A stretch of DNA of 64,000 bases from Micavibrio aeruginosavorus (GCA_003241475.1 QFQB01000002.1:1-64000), one strand, 5' to 3'; shown: positions 33,607 to 44,288, counted from the stretch's first letter. The notes: generated by a model not told the origin, from the letters alone. Program-made: numbers and translations.

Positions 33607-36321
33607 ATGGCGCTGGCAAAGCTTCCGCAGACGAATTTCACCAGCGGCGTGCTCGATCCCAAGCTGGCCGCGCGGGAAGACATCACGTTCTACTACAACG
33701 CGCTTAAAAACGCGGTCAATCTGCTGGTCATGCCGCAGGGCGGGGCTTACGGCCGTCCGGGGCTTGAATTTATCCGGCCGCTGTCGAATATTCTTGCGCC
33801 GATCCCGACAACCGGCTCCACCGCTTCCGCCCCGCACGGCGGCGCGGCCGGAAACGCTCTTGACGGCGATTCCTCTACCAGCCTCACGACGGACGACAAT
33901 CTTGCGGCCACAAACAATTTTGTGATCTTTCATATCGCCTTCGCCGCGGCCGTCCCTGTCAGCGCCATCGATATCCTTGACTACAGGCTTGAAAGCCTTG
34001 CGCTCAGCGATGAAATCTTCATGCAGTACAGCAACGACAATGCTTCCTTCACAACGTTCGGGACAGCAATCGACTGGGATGCCGCGCCACGCTCCCGCCG
34101 CCTGCGCGATGCCGCCGACACCGTCGCCGCCCGCTACTGGCGGCTGATACGGATCGGCACGACGAATATCGCCGCCAAGGCCGTCGTCGCCGATATCAAA
34201 TTCTGGTCCGAAACCGACGATCTTTCCAATATCCGATTGGTGCCTTTCGCCTATTCCACGGAAGAGGCCTATATGATGGCCTGCACGGACCGCTGCATCG
34301 ATGTGTTCAAGGGAGTGTCCAGAACCGGAAGCATCGGCATACCGCATAGTTCGGCGCAATTGCCGACGCTTAACTGGACATCGTCTTTCGATACGCTGAT
34401 TTTGTTTCAAAAGTCCGTCCGGCCGCAAAAGATTTTCCGGCAAGGGGGCGACGATGAATTCGATTTTCGCGATGCGGCATTCAAAAATATTCCGTCCTAC
34501 GATTACGGCGCCGGAACGGGCGGCGTGAACGAGGTTCAGCGGCTCTATGTGTCCGGTCTTGGCGACGGATCGTCTTTAACGCTGCTGCTGGAAGGCGAGC
34601 GTTCCGAGCGCATCGTTCGCGGCACGGGCGAAACAACAGCTGCCGTCGCCGCAAAGATGCAAACTGCCTTGCGCGCCCTGCCCAATACCAGCGCCAGCGG
34701 CATCACCGTCACGGCGGCCTCCGGCTATTTCGAAGTTACATTCGCCGGCGACGACGGCAAGCAGCCATGGGACGAAATTTCCATTACCGTTCTTGACGGC
34801 GACTCCGTCTGGTCCGTACAGCGTTTTGTTAAAGGAAAATATCCCGGCGAGGATATCATGAGCGACAGCCGCGGCTGGCCCCGCTGCGGGCTGTTCGACC
34901 AGGAGCGCCTGCAGCTCGGCGGCATCACCGGCGTTCCCGACGCGCATCTGGCAAGCACGACGACGGACTATTACGATTTCGACATCGATATCGACAACGA
35001 TACCAAGGCGCTGATGTTCCGCGCACAGACCGACAAGATCAACGCCATCTACAATATCGTCAGAGGCCAGCATCTTTCCTTGTTCACGAGCGGCGGAGAA
35101 TTTTTCTATCCGAGCGAAATTCTGAAAGAAGACAGCTCGCCCAAGCGCAGTTCGGGGTGCGGCAGCAAAGAAGGGATGCGCGTGCATGAAGTCGATGGCG
35201 CTCTAATTTACACACAGGGCGTCCGCGCCGACGGATACGAGCGCGAAAAGGCAACGTCTTTGCGCGAATTTATCTACGAAGAAACGCGCCAAAGATACGA
35301 CTCCAATCTTATTTCGAAGCTGTCCAGCCATTTGATCCGCAACCCTAGCGACGATGCCCTGCGCAAAGCCCTGTCCACCGACGATGCCGATATACAGCTT
35401 CAGGTCAACGAGGACGGCACCGGCACGGCGTTTACAACCCTGCGCGCGGACAGCGTCAATGCCCTGATGCCGCTTGCCACGCGCGGCGGCGATCTTTTCC
35501 GCGCGGTCGGCGTCGATGAAAAACAGCGGGTTTATTGGGCGGTGCAGCGCACGATCGGCGGGATCAAGAAAAATTTCCTTGAGTGCTGGAATGAAAAACT
35601 GCTTCTCGATTGCGGCGGTATCGAAACCATTCTTTTCGAAAATGCGGTTTCTATCGAGGACGGGCAGGCGACGTTCGGCTGGAGCTTTGATAGTCCGGAC
35701 GCTGAAGAAGAGATCGGGGTCCGCATCAATATGGCGCGCCTCGACCCATCGCAATACAGCGTCGATCTCGATGCGCAAAGCATCACGCTGTCCGATGCGG
35801 CCGCCGCCGGCATTGCCGAAGGCGATGTCGTCCGCATCGCCCTGATGCGCGACCGCGTGGATGGGCTTTTCCATCTGGAAGGGGAAACGCTCAAGACCGT
35901 GATCGACGGCACGGAAGGGGGAAGCTTTAAAGTCGTCGGCGGGATTTTGATCCTTGACGATTTCGCCGACACGGAAATTCAGTACGGGTTCGATTACGAA
36001 GTGTCCGGCGCGGTCATGCCGCTTCGCGTGCCCGACAGCGAGACCCTTGCCGGCGAGAAGGTCCGCGTCGTCAACGCGCAATTCGAGCTTTATCAAACCG
36101 GCGGCATCGAGATCCGCGCCAACAACGGAGCCTGGCAGGAAATCGGCCTTGTTAAAACCGATGAGGACATTCTGGACCGCAGCACGGCCGAAATGCTCTA
36201 CACGGGTTCCGCTGAAAAGCGCGGTCTTCTCGGCCACGCGGTGGGGGCGCCGCTGGAATTCAGACGGCCCGGACCGACGCCGTTTTGCGTTCTTGGCGTT
36301 CTGCGCGAGGTGTCGCTATGA
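33607..36321 (+). CDS. tail tubular/stabilisation protein with inserted discoidin-like domain
   Basis: 904 residues. Start (LPQTNFTSGVLDPKLAAREDITFYYNALKNAVNLLVMPQGGAYGRPGLEFI) is the hallmark of podovirus tail nozzle or stabilisation proteins. Residues about 73-205 look like an F5/8 type C (discoidin, carbohydrate-binding) domain inserted after it (NALDGDSSTSLTT, then YWRLIRIG). The rest resembles tail tubular protein B. It probably builds the tail tube tip and may bind surface sugars. Confidence 0.75.
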   Translation: MALAKLPQTNFTSGVLDPKLAAREDITFYYNALKNAVNLLVMPQGGAYGRPGLEFIRPLSNILAPIPTTGSTASAPHGGAAGNALDGDSSTSLTTDDNLAATNNFVIFHIAFAAAVPVSAIDILDYRLESLALSDEIFMQYSNDNASFTTFGTAIDWDAAPRSRRLRDAADTVAARYWRLIRIGTTNIAAKAVVADIKFWSETDDLSNIRLVPFAYSTEEAYMMACTDRCIDVFKGVSRTGSIGIPHSSAQLPTLNWTSSFDTLILFQKSVRPQKIFRQGGDDEFDFRDAAFKNIPSYDYGAGTGGVNEVQRLYVSGLGDGSSLTLLLEGERSERIVRGTGETTAAVAAKMQTALRALPNTSASGITVTAASGYFEVTFAGDDGKQPWDEISITVLDGDSVWSVQRFVKGKYPGEDIMSDSRGWPRCGLFDQERLQLGGITGVPDAHLASTTTDYYDFDIDIDNDTKALMFRAQTDKINAIYNIVRGQHLSLFTSGGEFFYPSEILKEDSSPKRSSGCGSKEGMRVHEVDGALIYTQGVRADGYEREKATSLREFIYEETRQRYDSNLISKLSSHLIRNPSDDALRKALSTDDADIQLQVNEDGTGTAFTTLRADSVNALMPLATRGGDLFRAVGVDEKQRVYWAVQRTIGGIKKNFLECWNEKLLLDCGGIETILFENAVSIEDGQATFGWSFDSPDAEEEIGVRINMARLDPSQYSVDLDAQSITLSDAAAAGIAEGDVVRIALMRDRVDGLFHLEGETLKTVIDGTEGGSFKVVGGILILDDFADTEIQYGFDYEVSGAVMPLRVPDSETLAGEKVRVVNAQFELYQTGGIEIRANNGAWQEIGLVKTDEDILDRSTAEMLYTGSAEKRGLLGHAVGAPLEFRRPGPTPFCVLGVLREVSL

Positions 36322-36956
36322 GCGGTTTGGAAATTCTTTCGGCAATTGGTCTAGGGACAGCGGGCACTACAACAGCGGCATCGGCCGCGGGCGCCATGGC
36401 GGGCGGCTGGCTGACCGCCGGGACGACGGCAGGAATGACGTCGGCCAGCATTCTGGGCGCTGTTTCAAACGGCTTAACGCTGGCCTCCGCCTTCTCCTCC
36501 TTGTTCGGCGGGATGCAGGATGCGCAATTTATTAAAGACCAAGGGGCGCAGCAGGCCTACGCGCTCGAGATGAGCGCGCGCGAAGATGCGCTCGATGCCA
36601 GCCAGGAGGCGCTGCGCGGCAAGCAGGAAACGAACGATATGCTGGACAATCTGATCCAGACCGTCGCATCGCAACGATTGCAGGCCGCGGCCGGCGGCGT
36701 TGACCCGAATTTCGGCACGCCGGTCAGCGTCAATGAAAACGCCCGCAATCTCGCCAACCGGCAAATGGGCGTTACGCGGCAGGATGCGCAAATCCGCGCG
36801 CTCGCCCGCCGCCGCCAGTCCTGGGCGCGGCGCGAAGATGCGCTGAATACGACATCCGCTGCCTCCCAGAAGGCAAGCTCCGCCGTCCTGGGCGGCATTG
36901 CGCAGGCAGGCGGCAGCGTCGGCACCCTTATCTCGAGAAGGATCGCCCGTGGCTAA
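36318..36956 (+). CDS. internal virion protein (gp14-like)
   Basis: 212 residues from ATG 36318 (ATGA overlap). Gly/Ala-rich hydrophobic first part (residues 5-70), then a long amphipathic helix (ALEMSAREDALDASQEALRG...) and QRLQAAAGGVDPNFGTPVSV, a block common in podovirus ejection proteins of the gp14 kind. It would help form the channel across the cell envelope during DNA entry. Confidence 0.65.
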   Translation: MSGLEILSAIGLGTAGTTTAASAAGAMAGGWLTAGTTAGMTSASILGAVSNGLTLASAFSSLFGGMQDAQFIKDQGAQQAYALEMSAREDALDASQEALRGKQETNDMLDNLIQTVASQRLQAAAGGVDPNFGTPVSVNENARNLANRQMGVTRQDAQIRALARRRQSWARREDALNTTSAASQKASSAVLGGIAQAGGSVGTLISRRIARG

Positions 36957-38748
36957 CAGAACCGGACAGCAGTACGAGTACACCAAGCTCCGCCGCGGGA
37001 CGCCCCAAACGGATGGCGCGCCGCGGGTGCAGTATGCAACGACCTCCGCCAACGGCGCGACCGGCGAGGGCGTGCGCACGCTGGCGGGCGTGCTGGCGGA
37101 AATTACAACCCGCGTCGAGGATCGTCTGGATATCCAAGCGAAGATCGACGGCGCGCGCGCCGGCGCGATCGCCGGCGGACGCGACGGGCTTCCCGAACGC
37201 GAAGACGATGCCACAATCCGCGGCGCGGCTTTCAACATGGCGGCCCGCGACGCGGTCAGCGTGCGCTCCGAAATGGAAGGCGTGCAAGCGCTCGACGATT
37301 TCGAACAAGACCATCAGGCGGATCCTCTGGCCTTTCGCAAAAATGCGGATGATTACCTGAATGCCAAGCTTCCCCGCCTGAAGGAATACGATCCAGCCTT
37401 GGGCCAGCGGCTCGAGGCCGATCTGCAATTGCGGGCGAAGTCGGCGGAAAACCGGATCAAGGATCGCCAGATATCGATCATCCGCGACCAGCAATTGGAA
37501 TGGGCCATGAAGCACCAGCTGAAACTGCAGGACGATATGGCCTCCGATGCGGCGGACCTGCTCGACGCCGGTCCGCAAGAAGCCCAGCAAATTCTGACAA
37601 GAATGATGTCCAGCACGGCCAAGCTCGTCGATACGGCCAATCACATCGGTCCCGACGGGCGTCCGCTGTTCGGCGCGCGGGAACGCGCCATGGCCGGACG
37701 CCAGGCTGAAGCGATGGTCTCTGAAAAAATCGGCCTGGCATGGATGCGCAAACAGCCGGACATGCTGTCCGCATGGAAGGACTGGCAGGGCGGCAAAGCG
37801 ACGCTCCAGCTCGCCGGCGACGACGGCGTCGTCCAGACCATGAATTTAAAAGAGGTGCTTGGACCGTCCGGCTATCAGGCCGCCGGCGAGGCGTTCATGG
37901 ACAATATCCGCAGCGAGCTTGCGCTCCGCAACCAGGTGGATGCTGCGCAGGATCGGCAATTCAAGGACATCAGCGACCAGACCTTCGCCGATTTGAGCGT
38001 GCGCGCGCAAGAGGGCGGATTGACGCTTTCCCAAGTGGAAGAAAAGCGGCAGACGCTCGAGCCCGACCGCTACCTGACCTTGCGCCAGCTGGCGAAAAAA
38101 GGCGGCGCTTCGGTGAGCGACGGGAAAATCTACAGCGATCTGGCCGTGCAGGATGCCGAGGGACAAGATATCCGTCCGCGCCTTCGATCGGCGCTCGATG
38201 CCGGAACGATCTCACGCGACGATTATCTTCAGCTTTACGAACGCAATGTCGGACGCATGAATAGAGGTTCGAAAGATGCTGTGACTACTGGCCGCGATTA
38301 TCTGACGCAAGGGCTTGGCTCTTTATCCAAAGAGATCGGCATGGCCCAGTCGTCAACTATCGGGCAGGCCAATACAGAATATGAAATCGAGATCCAGTCT
38401 TTCAAGGATAAAGAAGGCAGGGAGCCCACCCATGTCGAGGCGCGCGATATCGCGGAAAACGTAAGATCTCGCTACAGCGTCATCAACGTCCAGGACAACA
38501 TTTTTTCCATGCCGCTTCCGCGCTCTATGACGCAATCGGAGAAGCTTTCGAAGTCTTTGAACAGCGCGGTTATCGAAGGCAAGATCAGAACTACCAACAA
38601 GGAATATCTGGCCAAGCACAACGGCAATGCCGCCCTTCGCGATAGCGATCCCGAATACATCCATGAAATCCGCCTGCTGCAGGATTACCACAGCCTTTTG
38701 AAAATCAAGGAAACCGAGAATGCCGAACGATCTTCTGGCGCAAAATAA
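36949..38748 (+). CDS. internal virion protein (gp15-like)
   Basis: 599 residues, starting at GTG 36949 after GAGAAGGA and overlapping the previous gene by 8 bases. Mainly helical, charged coiled coil (AKIDGARAGAIAGGRDGLPER, LRALEDDFEQDHQADPLA-type segments). Position between gp14-like and the largest gene fits the second ejection protein. Called from size, composition and order, not from clear homology. Confidence 0.6.
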   Translation: MANRTGQQYEYTKLRRGTPQTDGAPRVQYATTSANGATGEGVRTLAGVLAEITTRVEDRLDIQAKIDGARAGAIAGGRDGLPEREDDATIRGAAFNMAARDAVSVRSEMEGVQALDDFEQDHQADPLAFRKNADDYLNAKLPRLKEYDPALGQRLEADLQLRAKSAENRIKDRQISIIRDQQLEWAMKHQLKLQDDMASDAADLLDAGPQEAQQILTRMMSSTAKLVDTANHIGPDGRPLFGARERAMAGRQAEAMVSEKIGLAWMRKQPDMLSAWKDWQGGKATLQLAGDDGVVQTMNLKEVLGPSGYQAAGEAFMDNIRSELALRNQVDAAQDRQFKDISDQTFADLSVRAQEGGLTLSQVEEKRQTLEPDRYLTLRQLAKKGGASVSDGKIYSDLAVQDAEGQDIRPRLRSALDAGTISRDDYLQLYERNVGRMNRGSKDAVTTGRDYLTQGLGSLSKEIGMAQSSTIGQANTEYEIEIQSFKDKEGREPTHVEARDIAENVRSRYSVINVQDNIFSMPLPRSMTQSEKLSKSLNSAVIEGKIRTTNKEYLAKHNGNAALRDSDPEYIHEIRLLQDYHSLLKIKETENAERSSGAK

Positions 38749-41700
38749 GCGCGACGCCGCGCAGTTCGATGCCGATCATGCCGAGGCCTTCGAGGGCGCG
38801 CGCAATGCGGACGCGCTCGGCTTCGCCGCGCAGTTCGACGACAATCCGGAGCCGCCCGCCGCCGCGCCTGAAAAAAAATCCTTTACGCTTGAAAACGTAG
38901 GCGAGGGATTAAAAAAAGGAGGCGAAGCGGCCGTTAAAAGCAGCATGTCCGCCGGCCGCGACATTGGACTGGGCATTGTTCATGCGCCTCGCAGCGCCGC
39001 CCGCGGCGCGGCAAAGGGGATCAACAACATGATTTCCTTTCTCGACGAGGTGGACGACTGGGTTCCCATGCCAACGCTGTTCGATCCGAAAACAAAAAAA
39101 TTCGATCCGGACTTCCGATCCGAAAACGACATCGAAGAAGCGATCGGCGAAGAGATCGGTTCGCCGCAATTGCCTGTGCCGGCTCCCAACAAAACGGAAA
39201 CCGTGACGGGATCGCTGATCGAAGCCGCCGCGCAATTTGCGATCGGCATGAAAGGGGTCGATAAAATCGGCAAAGCCGCCGGCGTCGCCAAGGGCGGCGC
39301 GTCGATGATGGGAAATATCACAAAAGGCGCTCTTGCCGATCTTCTGGCTTTCGATGCCCACGAAGAGCGTCTTAGCAATGTCATCGAGCAGGTTCCCCAG
39401 CTGAAAAATCCCGTGACTGAATATCTCGCGGCAGATCCGGAAGACGGTCCTGCCGAGGCGAAATTCAAGCAGGCTGTCGAGGGCGTCACGCTCGGGGCGA
39501 TCGGCGACGTCATTTTCGAAGGGGCAAAATTGCTGAAGCGCGGAAAAGCCGCCAAGAAGGCTATGGATGCTGAAGGGTCCACCATCGACGACTTGTTCGA
39601 TCTGCCGGAGGGCGAAAAGGCCGGCGTCGATCTTGACGCCGGAAAATTCGAATTTCTCGGACGCGCGGACAGCGACGATCTTCTCTTGCGAAAAGAGAAG
39701 AAGCTGAATGATGCGCAGGCGGAAGTCGATGCGGCTTTCGGCCCCAAAAAGGCGCTCAACGACGGCCCTGGCGAAAGCATCGACGATTTCGAGATCAATT
39801 TCGCCCGCATCGAGGGGCCGGACGACATCAAGAGATTGATGGATGAAATGGTCAACCGCCCTGCGTTAAAGCCCAGCATTGAAGCCGCCCGCCGCGGCAA
39901 GCGCGATGCGCGCGAAACATTGACTGCCGCCACAGATATAGACGGTTTCGACGAGCTTTTGTCGCGCCGCACCGGCGACGCTTTCAACGCCGAAACCATC
40001 GTCGCCGCCCGCAAGGTGTATTACGATACGACCTCCAAGCTCATGGAGGCCGCCAAGAGGGCTTCCGCGCCTGAAGCGTCCGACATCGACCAATATAATT
40101 TCCGGAAAATTCTGGCAACTCATCACGCCGTACAGAAGGAATTCATGGGCGTCCGCGCCGAGGCGGGACGCGCCCTGCAGGCATGGAATATCCCGCTGGC
40201 CGGATCCGGCGGCGAGAATGTCCGCGCGCTCGAACAGGTGCTGAACGAATTCGGCGGCGCGGAAGCCAGCAAGTCTTTGGCCAAACGCTTGACCGATGCC
40301 GGCAATAATCTCAACACGTCGCAGATCAACGCCATCACGCAAAAAGCCGCCTTTGCCAGAACGGCCGATGCGGTTACCGAGGCATGGACCCTTGGGCTGT
40401 TGACCAGCCCGACAACGCATGTCGTCAATATTTCGTCCAACGTGCTTACCGGATTTGTGCTGGGAACGGAGCGGATCGGCATGGCGGCATCGAAGGACAG
40501 TCCTGTGACGCTGCGCGAAGGGGCGGAATTTTTCGTCGGCATGCTAGAGGCGCAAAAGGATGCAATCAAAAACGCCGCGCAGGCCTTTCGAACAGGACAA
40601 ACGGGCATCGGCATTTCCAAGCTCGATCTGCCGCGGACGCGCGCGACAGCCCGGGACATTCTCGATCCAGACGGCAAGGCGGGCATTTTCAGCAAGGCTT
40701 TGGACGGCTGGGGCGCTATCTTGAATAAATATGCCGGCGGGATGCTCGCGGCCGGCGATGAATATCAGAAAACCGTCCTCTATCAAGCGCAAGTGCGGGC
40801 TCTTGCCGTTCGGGAAGGGATTGCTCAGGGCATGGATCCGCAAGCCCTGAAAAAACATGCTGCGGACGCGCTTGCTTCACCCTCGCCATCGATCCGCGCG
40901 GACGCCTTGTCTTTTGCCAATTACGGCACCTTTACCAAGGAGCTGGGATCGATCGGGCAATCGGTACAGAGAGCAACGGCCAAAATGCCGCTTCTCCGCT
41001 TCGTCGCGCCGTTCGTCCGGACGCCGGCCAATATATTCAAGTTTACATTCGAAAGAACGCCGCTTGCGCCGCTGTCCGAAAAAATCCGCGCGGATCTGAA
41101 TGCCGGCGGCCTTCGCCGCGCGGCCGCCATGACCAAGATCGGCATGGGGACGACCATCATGGCGATCGGCGCGGATCTTTCTCAGAATGGAACTCTCACC
41201 GGCGCCGGCCCTAGCGATCCGGAAACGAGGGCCGCTTTGCGCCGCACGGGATGGCAGCCGTATTCCATCAAGATCGGCGATACGTACTACAGCTACGCCC
41301 GCTTCGAGCCTGCGGCGACCGTTCTCGGCATGTCGGCGGATATGGCCGAAATCCTGTCCAACTACGAAGCCTATGATCTGGATGCGCAGGAAGAGGCGGA
41401 CGAGCTGGTCACGGCGGCCGCCATCGCCATGGGAAACCAGGTGGTGGGCAAAACATTCCTGAGCGGCTTTGCGGATATGGTCGAAATGCTGAGCGATCCG
41501 GGCCGCTACGGGGAGCAGTTTCTGCAAAAGTTCGCGGGGTCTTTCGTGCCTGCCGGCGTCGCCGCGATCGAGCGCGCCGCCGATCCGGCGATGGAAAGCG
41601 TCTTCAACAAGATGGATGCGATCAAGGCCCGCATACCCGGCGCCAGCGCAGACGTGCCGCCGCGCAGAAATATCTGGGGCGAAGAGATAAAATATTTTTA

Positions 41701-42223
41701 CCCGAACGAAAAATCGCTGACCGGCGCATCCGCCGAGCGGCTTTTGTCGCTGTTCAACCCTGTTTATTACAGCAAAGAGCAGGATGCGCCTGTCGATCGA
41801 TGGATGCTCAAGAACGGTTTTGAAATCGATATGCCGCAAAAACGGCAAGCTTTCGAGGGCGTGCGCATCGATATGCGAAAATTCCCGAAGGCCTATGACC
41901 GATTGATCGAGCTTCGCGGCCAAGCGCTCCCATTGCAGAGATACGGTAACCAGAGCATGAAGGATTTTTTTGAAAATCTGGCGACGGAAGAGGACCCGTA
42001 CGGGCGCCATATCGGATTTTTCATGGCAATCGGCAACGACCACGACGACCAGCAAAATTTCATCAACCAGGTTGTCCGCGACTACACGGATGCGGCCAAG
42101 GATCAGCTGCTCGACGAGTATCCCGAACTAGCGGACGAGATCGCGCGCGAAAGGTCGATCTCCGATCGGGCGCGCGCTGTCAGACCGCCGGCAATTCCCA
42201 GAAGAGACAGCGAGGAAAAATGA
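38720..42223 (+). CDS. large internal virion / ejection protein (gp16-like)
   Basis: 1167 residues, the largest gene in the prophage. Helical throughout, with hydrophobic stretches (VSEAWTLGLLTSPTTHVVNISSNVLTGFVLG near 560 and GTTIMAIGAD near 815). No lysozyme/transglycosylase motif was seen at the N-terminus, unlike T7 gp16. Overlaps the previous gene by 29 bases. Its place in the series and length support an ejection role. Confidence 0.6.
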   Translation: MPNDLLAQNKRDAAQFDADHAEAFEGARNADALGFAAQFDDNPEPPAAAPEKKSFTLENVGEGLKKGGEAAVKSSMSAGRDIGLGIVHAPRSAARGAAKGINNMISFLDEVDDWVPMPTLFDPKTKKFDPDFRSENDIEEAIGEEIGSPQLPVPAPNKTETVTGSLIEAAAQFAIGMKGVDKIGKAAGVAKGGASMMGNITKGALADLLAFDAHEERLSNVIEQVPQLKNPVTEYLAADPEDGPAEAKFKQAVEGVTLGAIGDVIFEGAKLLKRGKAAKKAMDAEGSTIDDLFDLPEGEKAGVDLDAGKFEFLGRADSDDLLLRKEKKLNDAQAEVDAAFGPKKALNDGPGESIDDFEINFARIEGPDDIKRLMDEMVNRPALKPSIEAARRGKRDARETLTAATDIDGFDELLSRRTGDAFNAETIVAARKVYYDTTSKLMEAAKRASAPEASDIDQYNFRKILATHHAVQKEFMGVRAEAGRALQAWNIPLAGSGGENVRALEQVLNEFGGAEASKSLAKRLTDAGNNLNTSQINAITQKAAFARTADAVTEAWTLGLLTSPTTHVVNISSNVLTGFVLGTERIGMAASKDSPVTLREGAEFFVGMLEAQKDAIKNAAQAFRTGQTGIGISKLDLPRTRATARDILDPDGKAGIFSKALDGWGAILNKYAGGMLAAGDEYQKTVLYQAQVRALAVREGIAQGMDPQALKKHAADALASPSPSIRADALSFANYGTFTKELGSIGQSVQRATAKMPLLRFVAPFVRTPANIFKFTFERTPLAPLSEKIRADLNAGGLRRAAAMTKIGMGTTIMAIGADLSQNGTLTGAGPSDPETRAALRRTGWQPYSIKIGDTYYSYARFEPAATVLGMSADMAEILSNYEAYDLDAQEEADELVTAAAIAMGNQVVGKTFLSGFADMVEMLSDPGRYGEQFLQKFAGSFVPAGVAAIERAADPAMESVFNKMDAIKARIPGASADVPPRRNIWGEEIKYFYPNEKSLTGASAERLLSLFNPVYYSKEQDAPVDRWMLKNGFEIDMPQKRQAFEGVRIDMRKFPKAYDRLIELRGQALPLQRYGNQSMKDFFENLATEEDPYGRHIGFFMAIGNDHDDQQNFINQVVRDYTDAAKDQLLDEYPELADEIARERSISDRARAVRPPAIPRRDSEEK

Positions 42224-43656
42224 CAGATCAGGTTCCAGAAAACAATCGCCGGTCGCGCTATGTCGTGACAAATCCCGCGGGGCAAACGGTTTTCGACATC
42301 GGTTTTCCGGTGTCGAAGGTTTACGACCAAAACGGCCTCGAGGTTTCCCCCGTCGCCGTGTACGTCGATAGTCAGCGCACGCAATACTTCTCGTGGGATG
42401 TCGTCAATCAGGTCGTTGCGCTTGATGCGCCCGCCCCGAAAGATGCGATCGTCGTCATCGAGGGCGATCGCCTGGTCAAGAGATCGAAAGGCTATTCGCC
42501 GCGCAGCGTTCTGCAGAGCGCCCTCATCAACGCCGATATGAATGCGGCCGTTCAAGTGTCGCAGGAACTGCGCCGCGACTTGTCGCGCGCGCTGGTCCTC
42601 AACAAATCGGATCTGGATACGATCGACCCGCAACTGCCGGCGAACGCGGCCGGCCGGACGCTGATGATGACCGGCACAGGGTTTGCGATCGGTCCTGCCG
42701 TCGAAACCATCGTCAACGCCGAGGCCGTTCTGCAGCAGACCGGCGATTACGCGGCATCGGCAGGGGGATCCGCCTATGTGGCCAATCAGGCCTATCAAGC
42801 GACGCTGGCCATCCAGACGTCTTTGGAAAGCCTGCTTGAAAATCTGGATCTGGGCATCAGCTCCGCAAACGACCAAGTCTTCGTTCCGCCGGCCTTCACG
42901 GCCGGAACGACGACGGAGCTGGTTTTAACGGGCGGCTCCTATCCCGCGAACGAGCAGGGGCTCACGATTTTCTTTTACGGCACAATCGGCAACGGGGTAT
43001 CGCCCGCGCCGGATACATATTCCTACGATGCCGGTCTGCACAAGATCGCGCTGGCCGCGCCGATCCCCGCCGGCACAACGAAGGTCGTCGTTAAATGGTG
43101 GAATTATCTGATCCAGGGCGTGCCGGGCGATCATTCGGTGAACTGGATGAGTACCATCATCGACGCCCCGCCGCTTTCCATTGCGGGCTGGGACGCGGCC
43201 GGCAAGTCAGTGCAGTATCAGCTTGTGACGGCTATCTCCGGCGCGCCGACCGACGCCGAGATCCCAACCGCCAAAGCCGTTGCCGATCATGTGGCCGCCG
43301 CCGCGCCAGCCGGCCCTTTCACCGCCATGTACGAAAGTCCGCTTCAGACCATTACTTCCGGGGGAAGCCTCAACCTAGAGCACTTGCTGGGCGGCGCGCC
43401 GCGGCTTGTTCAATTGTATATAGTCTGTCAGACGGCAGAGGAGGGATATCTTCCGGGCGATATCATCTTCATCAATCCCCATTATCAGACGGCGTCCAGC
43501 TATTCGCAGGGCGCATCGGTCGTCCCGAACGCCACGCATATTTTCATCCGCTATGCGTCAACGTCCAATGCGTTCGCCGCCATGAACAAAAATACCGGCG
43601 TCCGCGCGAACCTGACCAACAACCGCTGGAAGTTCGGAGCGATCCTATGGCGCTGA
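42220..43656 (+). CDS. tail fibre protein
   Basis: 478 residues. The N-terminus (SRYVVTNPAGQTVFDIGFPVSKVYDQNGLEVSPVAVYVD) resembles the T7 gp17 tail-attachment domain. A helical spacer with DLSRALVLNKSD (about 115-210) is followed by beta-rich parts (AGTTTELVLTGGSYPANEQGLTIFFYG). The C-terminus (receptor-binding part) has no match. It would recognise the host surface. Confidence 0.75.
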   Translation: MTDQVPENNRRSRYVVTNPAGQTVFDIGFPVSKVYDQNGLEVSPVAVYVDSQRTQYFSWDVVNQVVALDAPAPKDAIVVIEGDRLVKRSKGYSPRSVLQSALINADMNAAVQVSQELRRDLSRALVLNKSDLDTIDPQLPANAAGRTLMMTGTGFAIGPAVETIVNAEAVLQQTGDYAASAGGSAYVANQAYQATLAIQTSLESLLENLDLGISSANDQVFVPPAFTAGTTTELVLTGGSYPANEQGLTIFFYGTIGNGVSPAPDTYSYDAGLHKIALAAPIPAGTTKVVVKWWNYLIQGVPGDHSVNWMSTIIDAPPLSIAGWDAAGKSVQYQLVTAISGAPTDAEIPTAKAVADHVAAAAPAGPFTAMYESPLQTITSGGSLNLEHLLGGAPRLVQLYIVCQTAEEGYLPGDIIFINPHYQTASSYSQGASVVPNATHIFIRYASTSNAFAAMNKNTGVRANLTNNRWKFGAILWR

Positions 43657-44288
43657 TTTTTGGATCAATTTTTTTCGGCGCTTTGTGCGGATGGTACCGC
43701 GGCGGACCTCTGCACAACAGGGATGAAATCGTCGGCCGCATCGATCCGTCATGGCTTCGAAAGACTGTCGATTTCATCGTGCAGGGCGATTTCGTCAATG
43801 CGATCGCCTTCGGCATATTCTGCGCGTTCGTTTCCGATGGCCCCGCCTTTGCGGTCTTTCTCTGGGAAGTTGCCATGATGTACCGCGGCGCGACGCCCGG
43901 ATGGGGCGATTACATCGGCGCGGCGAAGGGTACAAGATTGGGCCTGCATGCTTTGCCGGACGGTGCGGATCTGAACCTTCAGACGTCCGAGAAATTCAAT
44001 CTCTACAAGCCGCTGAAGGAGGTTGCCTATATCGACAAGATCATAGAAAAACTTCTGCCCCATCCGCGTTTGTGGGGCATCGCCGGCCTTTCCATCCGGT
44101 GCGGCGAATGGGGGCTTTTTATCGGCGCGCCGTTCCTGAATTTTCTTGTGCCGGCGGCAGGCCTTTTAGCCGGCCCGATCGTCTATCTGCTTTCAAAAAT
44201 TCTACCGGATAAATATGTCTGGCCCTGTTTCGAGGCGATTATCTCCGCCTTGTTCTGGCTGGCGATCGCCATAGGGGGGAATGCATGA
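43647..44288 (+). CDS. multi-span membrane protein
   Basis: 213 residues from ATG 43647, overlapping the fibre gene by 10 bases. Hydrophobic segments at about 1-20, 48-75, 150-185 and 193-213. The soluble middle contains the DYIGAAKGTRLGLHALPDG stretch. No known family recognised. The place ahead of the lysis genes makes holin-type or fibre-associated roles possible, but neither is shown. Confidence 0.55.
   Translation: MALIFGSIFFGALCGWYRGGPLHNRDEIVGRIDPSWLRKTVDFIVQGDFVNAIAFGIFCAFVSDGPAFAVFLWEVAMMYRGATPGWGDYIGAAKGTRLGLHALPDGADLNLQTSEKFNLYKPLKEVAYIDKIIEKLLPHPRLWGIAGLSIRCGEWGLFIGAPFLNFLVPAAGLLAGPIVYLLSKILPDKYVWPCFEAIISALFWLAIAIGGNA

Noticed and set aside
35203..36237. Long antisense frame opposite the tail tube gene
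   Set aside because: High GC third positions of the real gene create long antisense frames; no ribosome-binding site or domain.
40877..42055. 392-codon antisense frame opposite the large virion gene
   Set aside because: Same artefact; rich in Arg/Gly/His with no recognisable domain.
43095..43646. N-terminal extension of the membrane protein into the fibre gene
   Set aside because: 184 extra residues would lie fully inside the fibre gene; the ATG at 43647 gives a normal short overlap.
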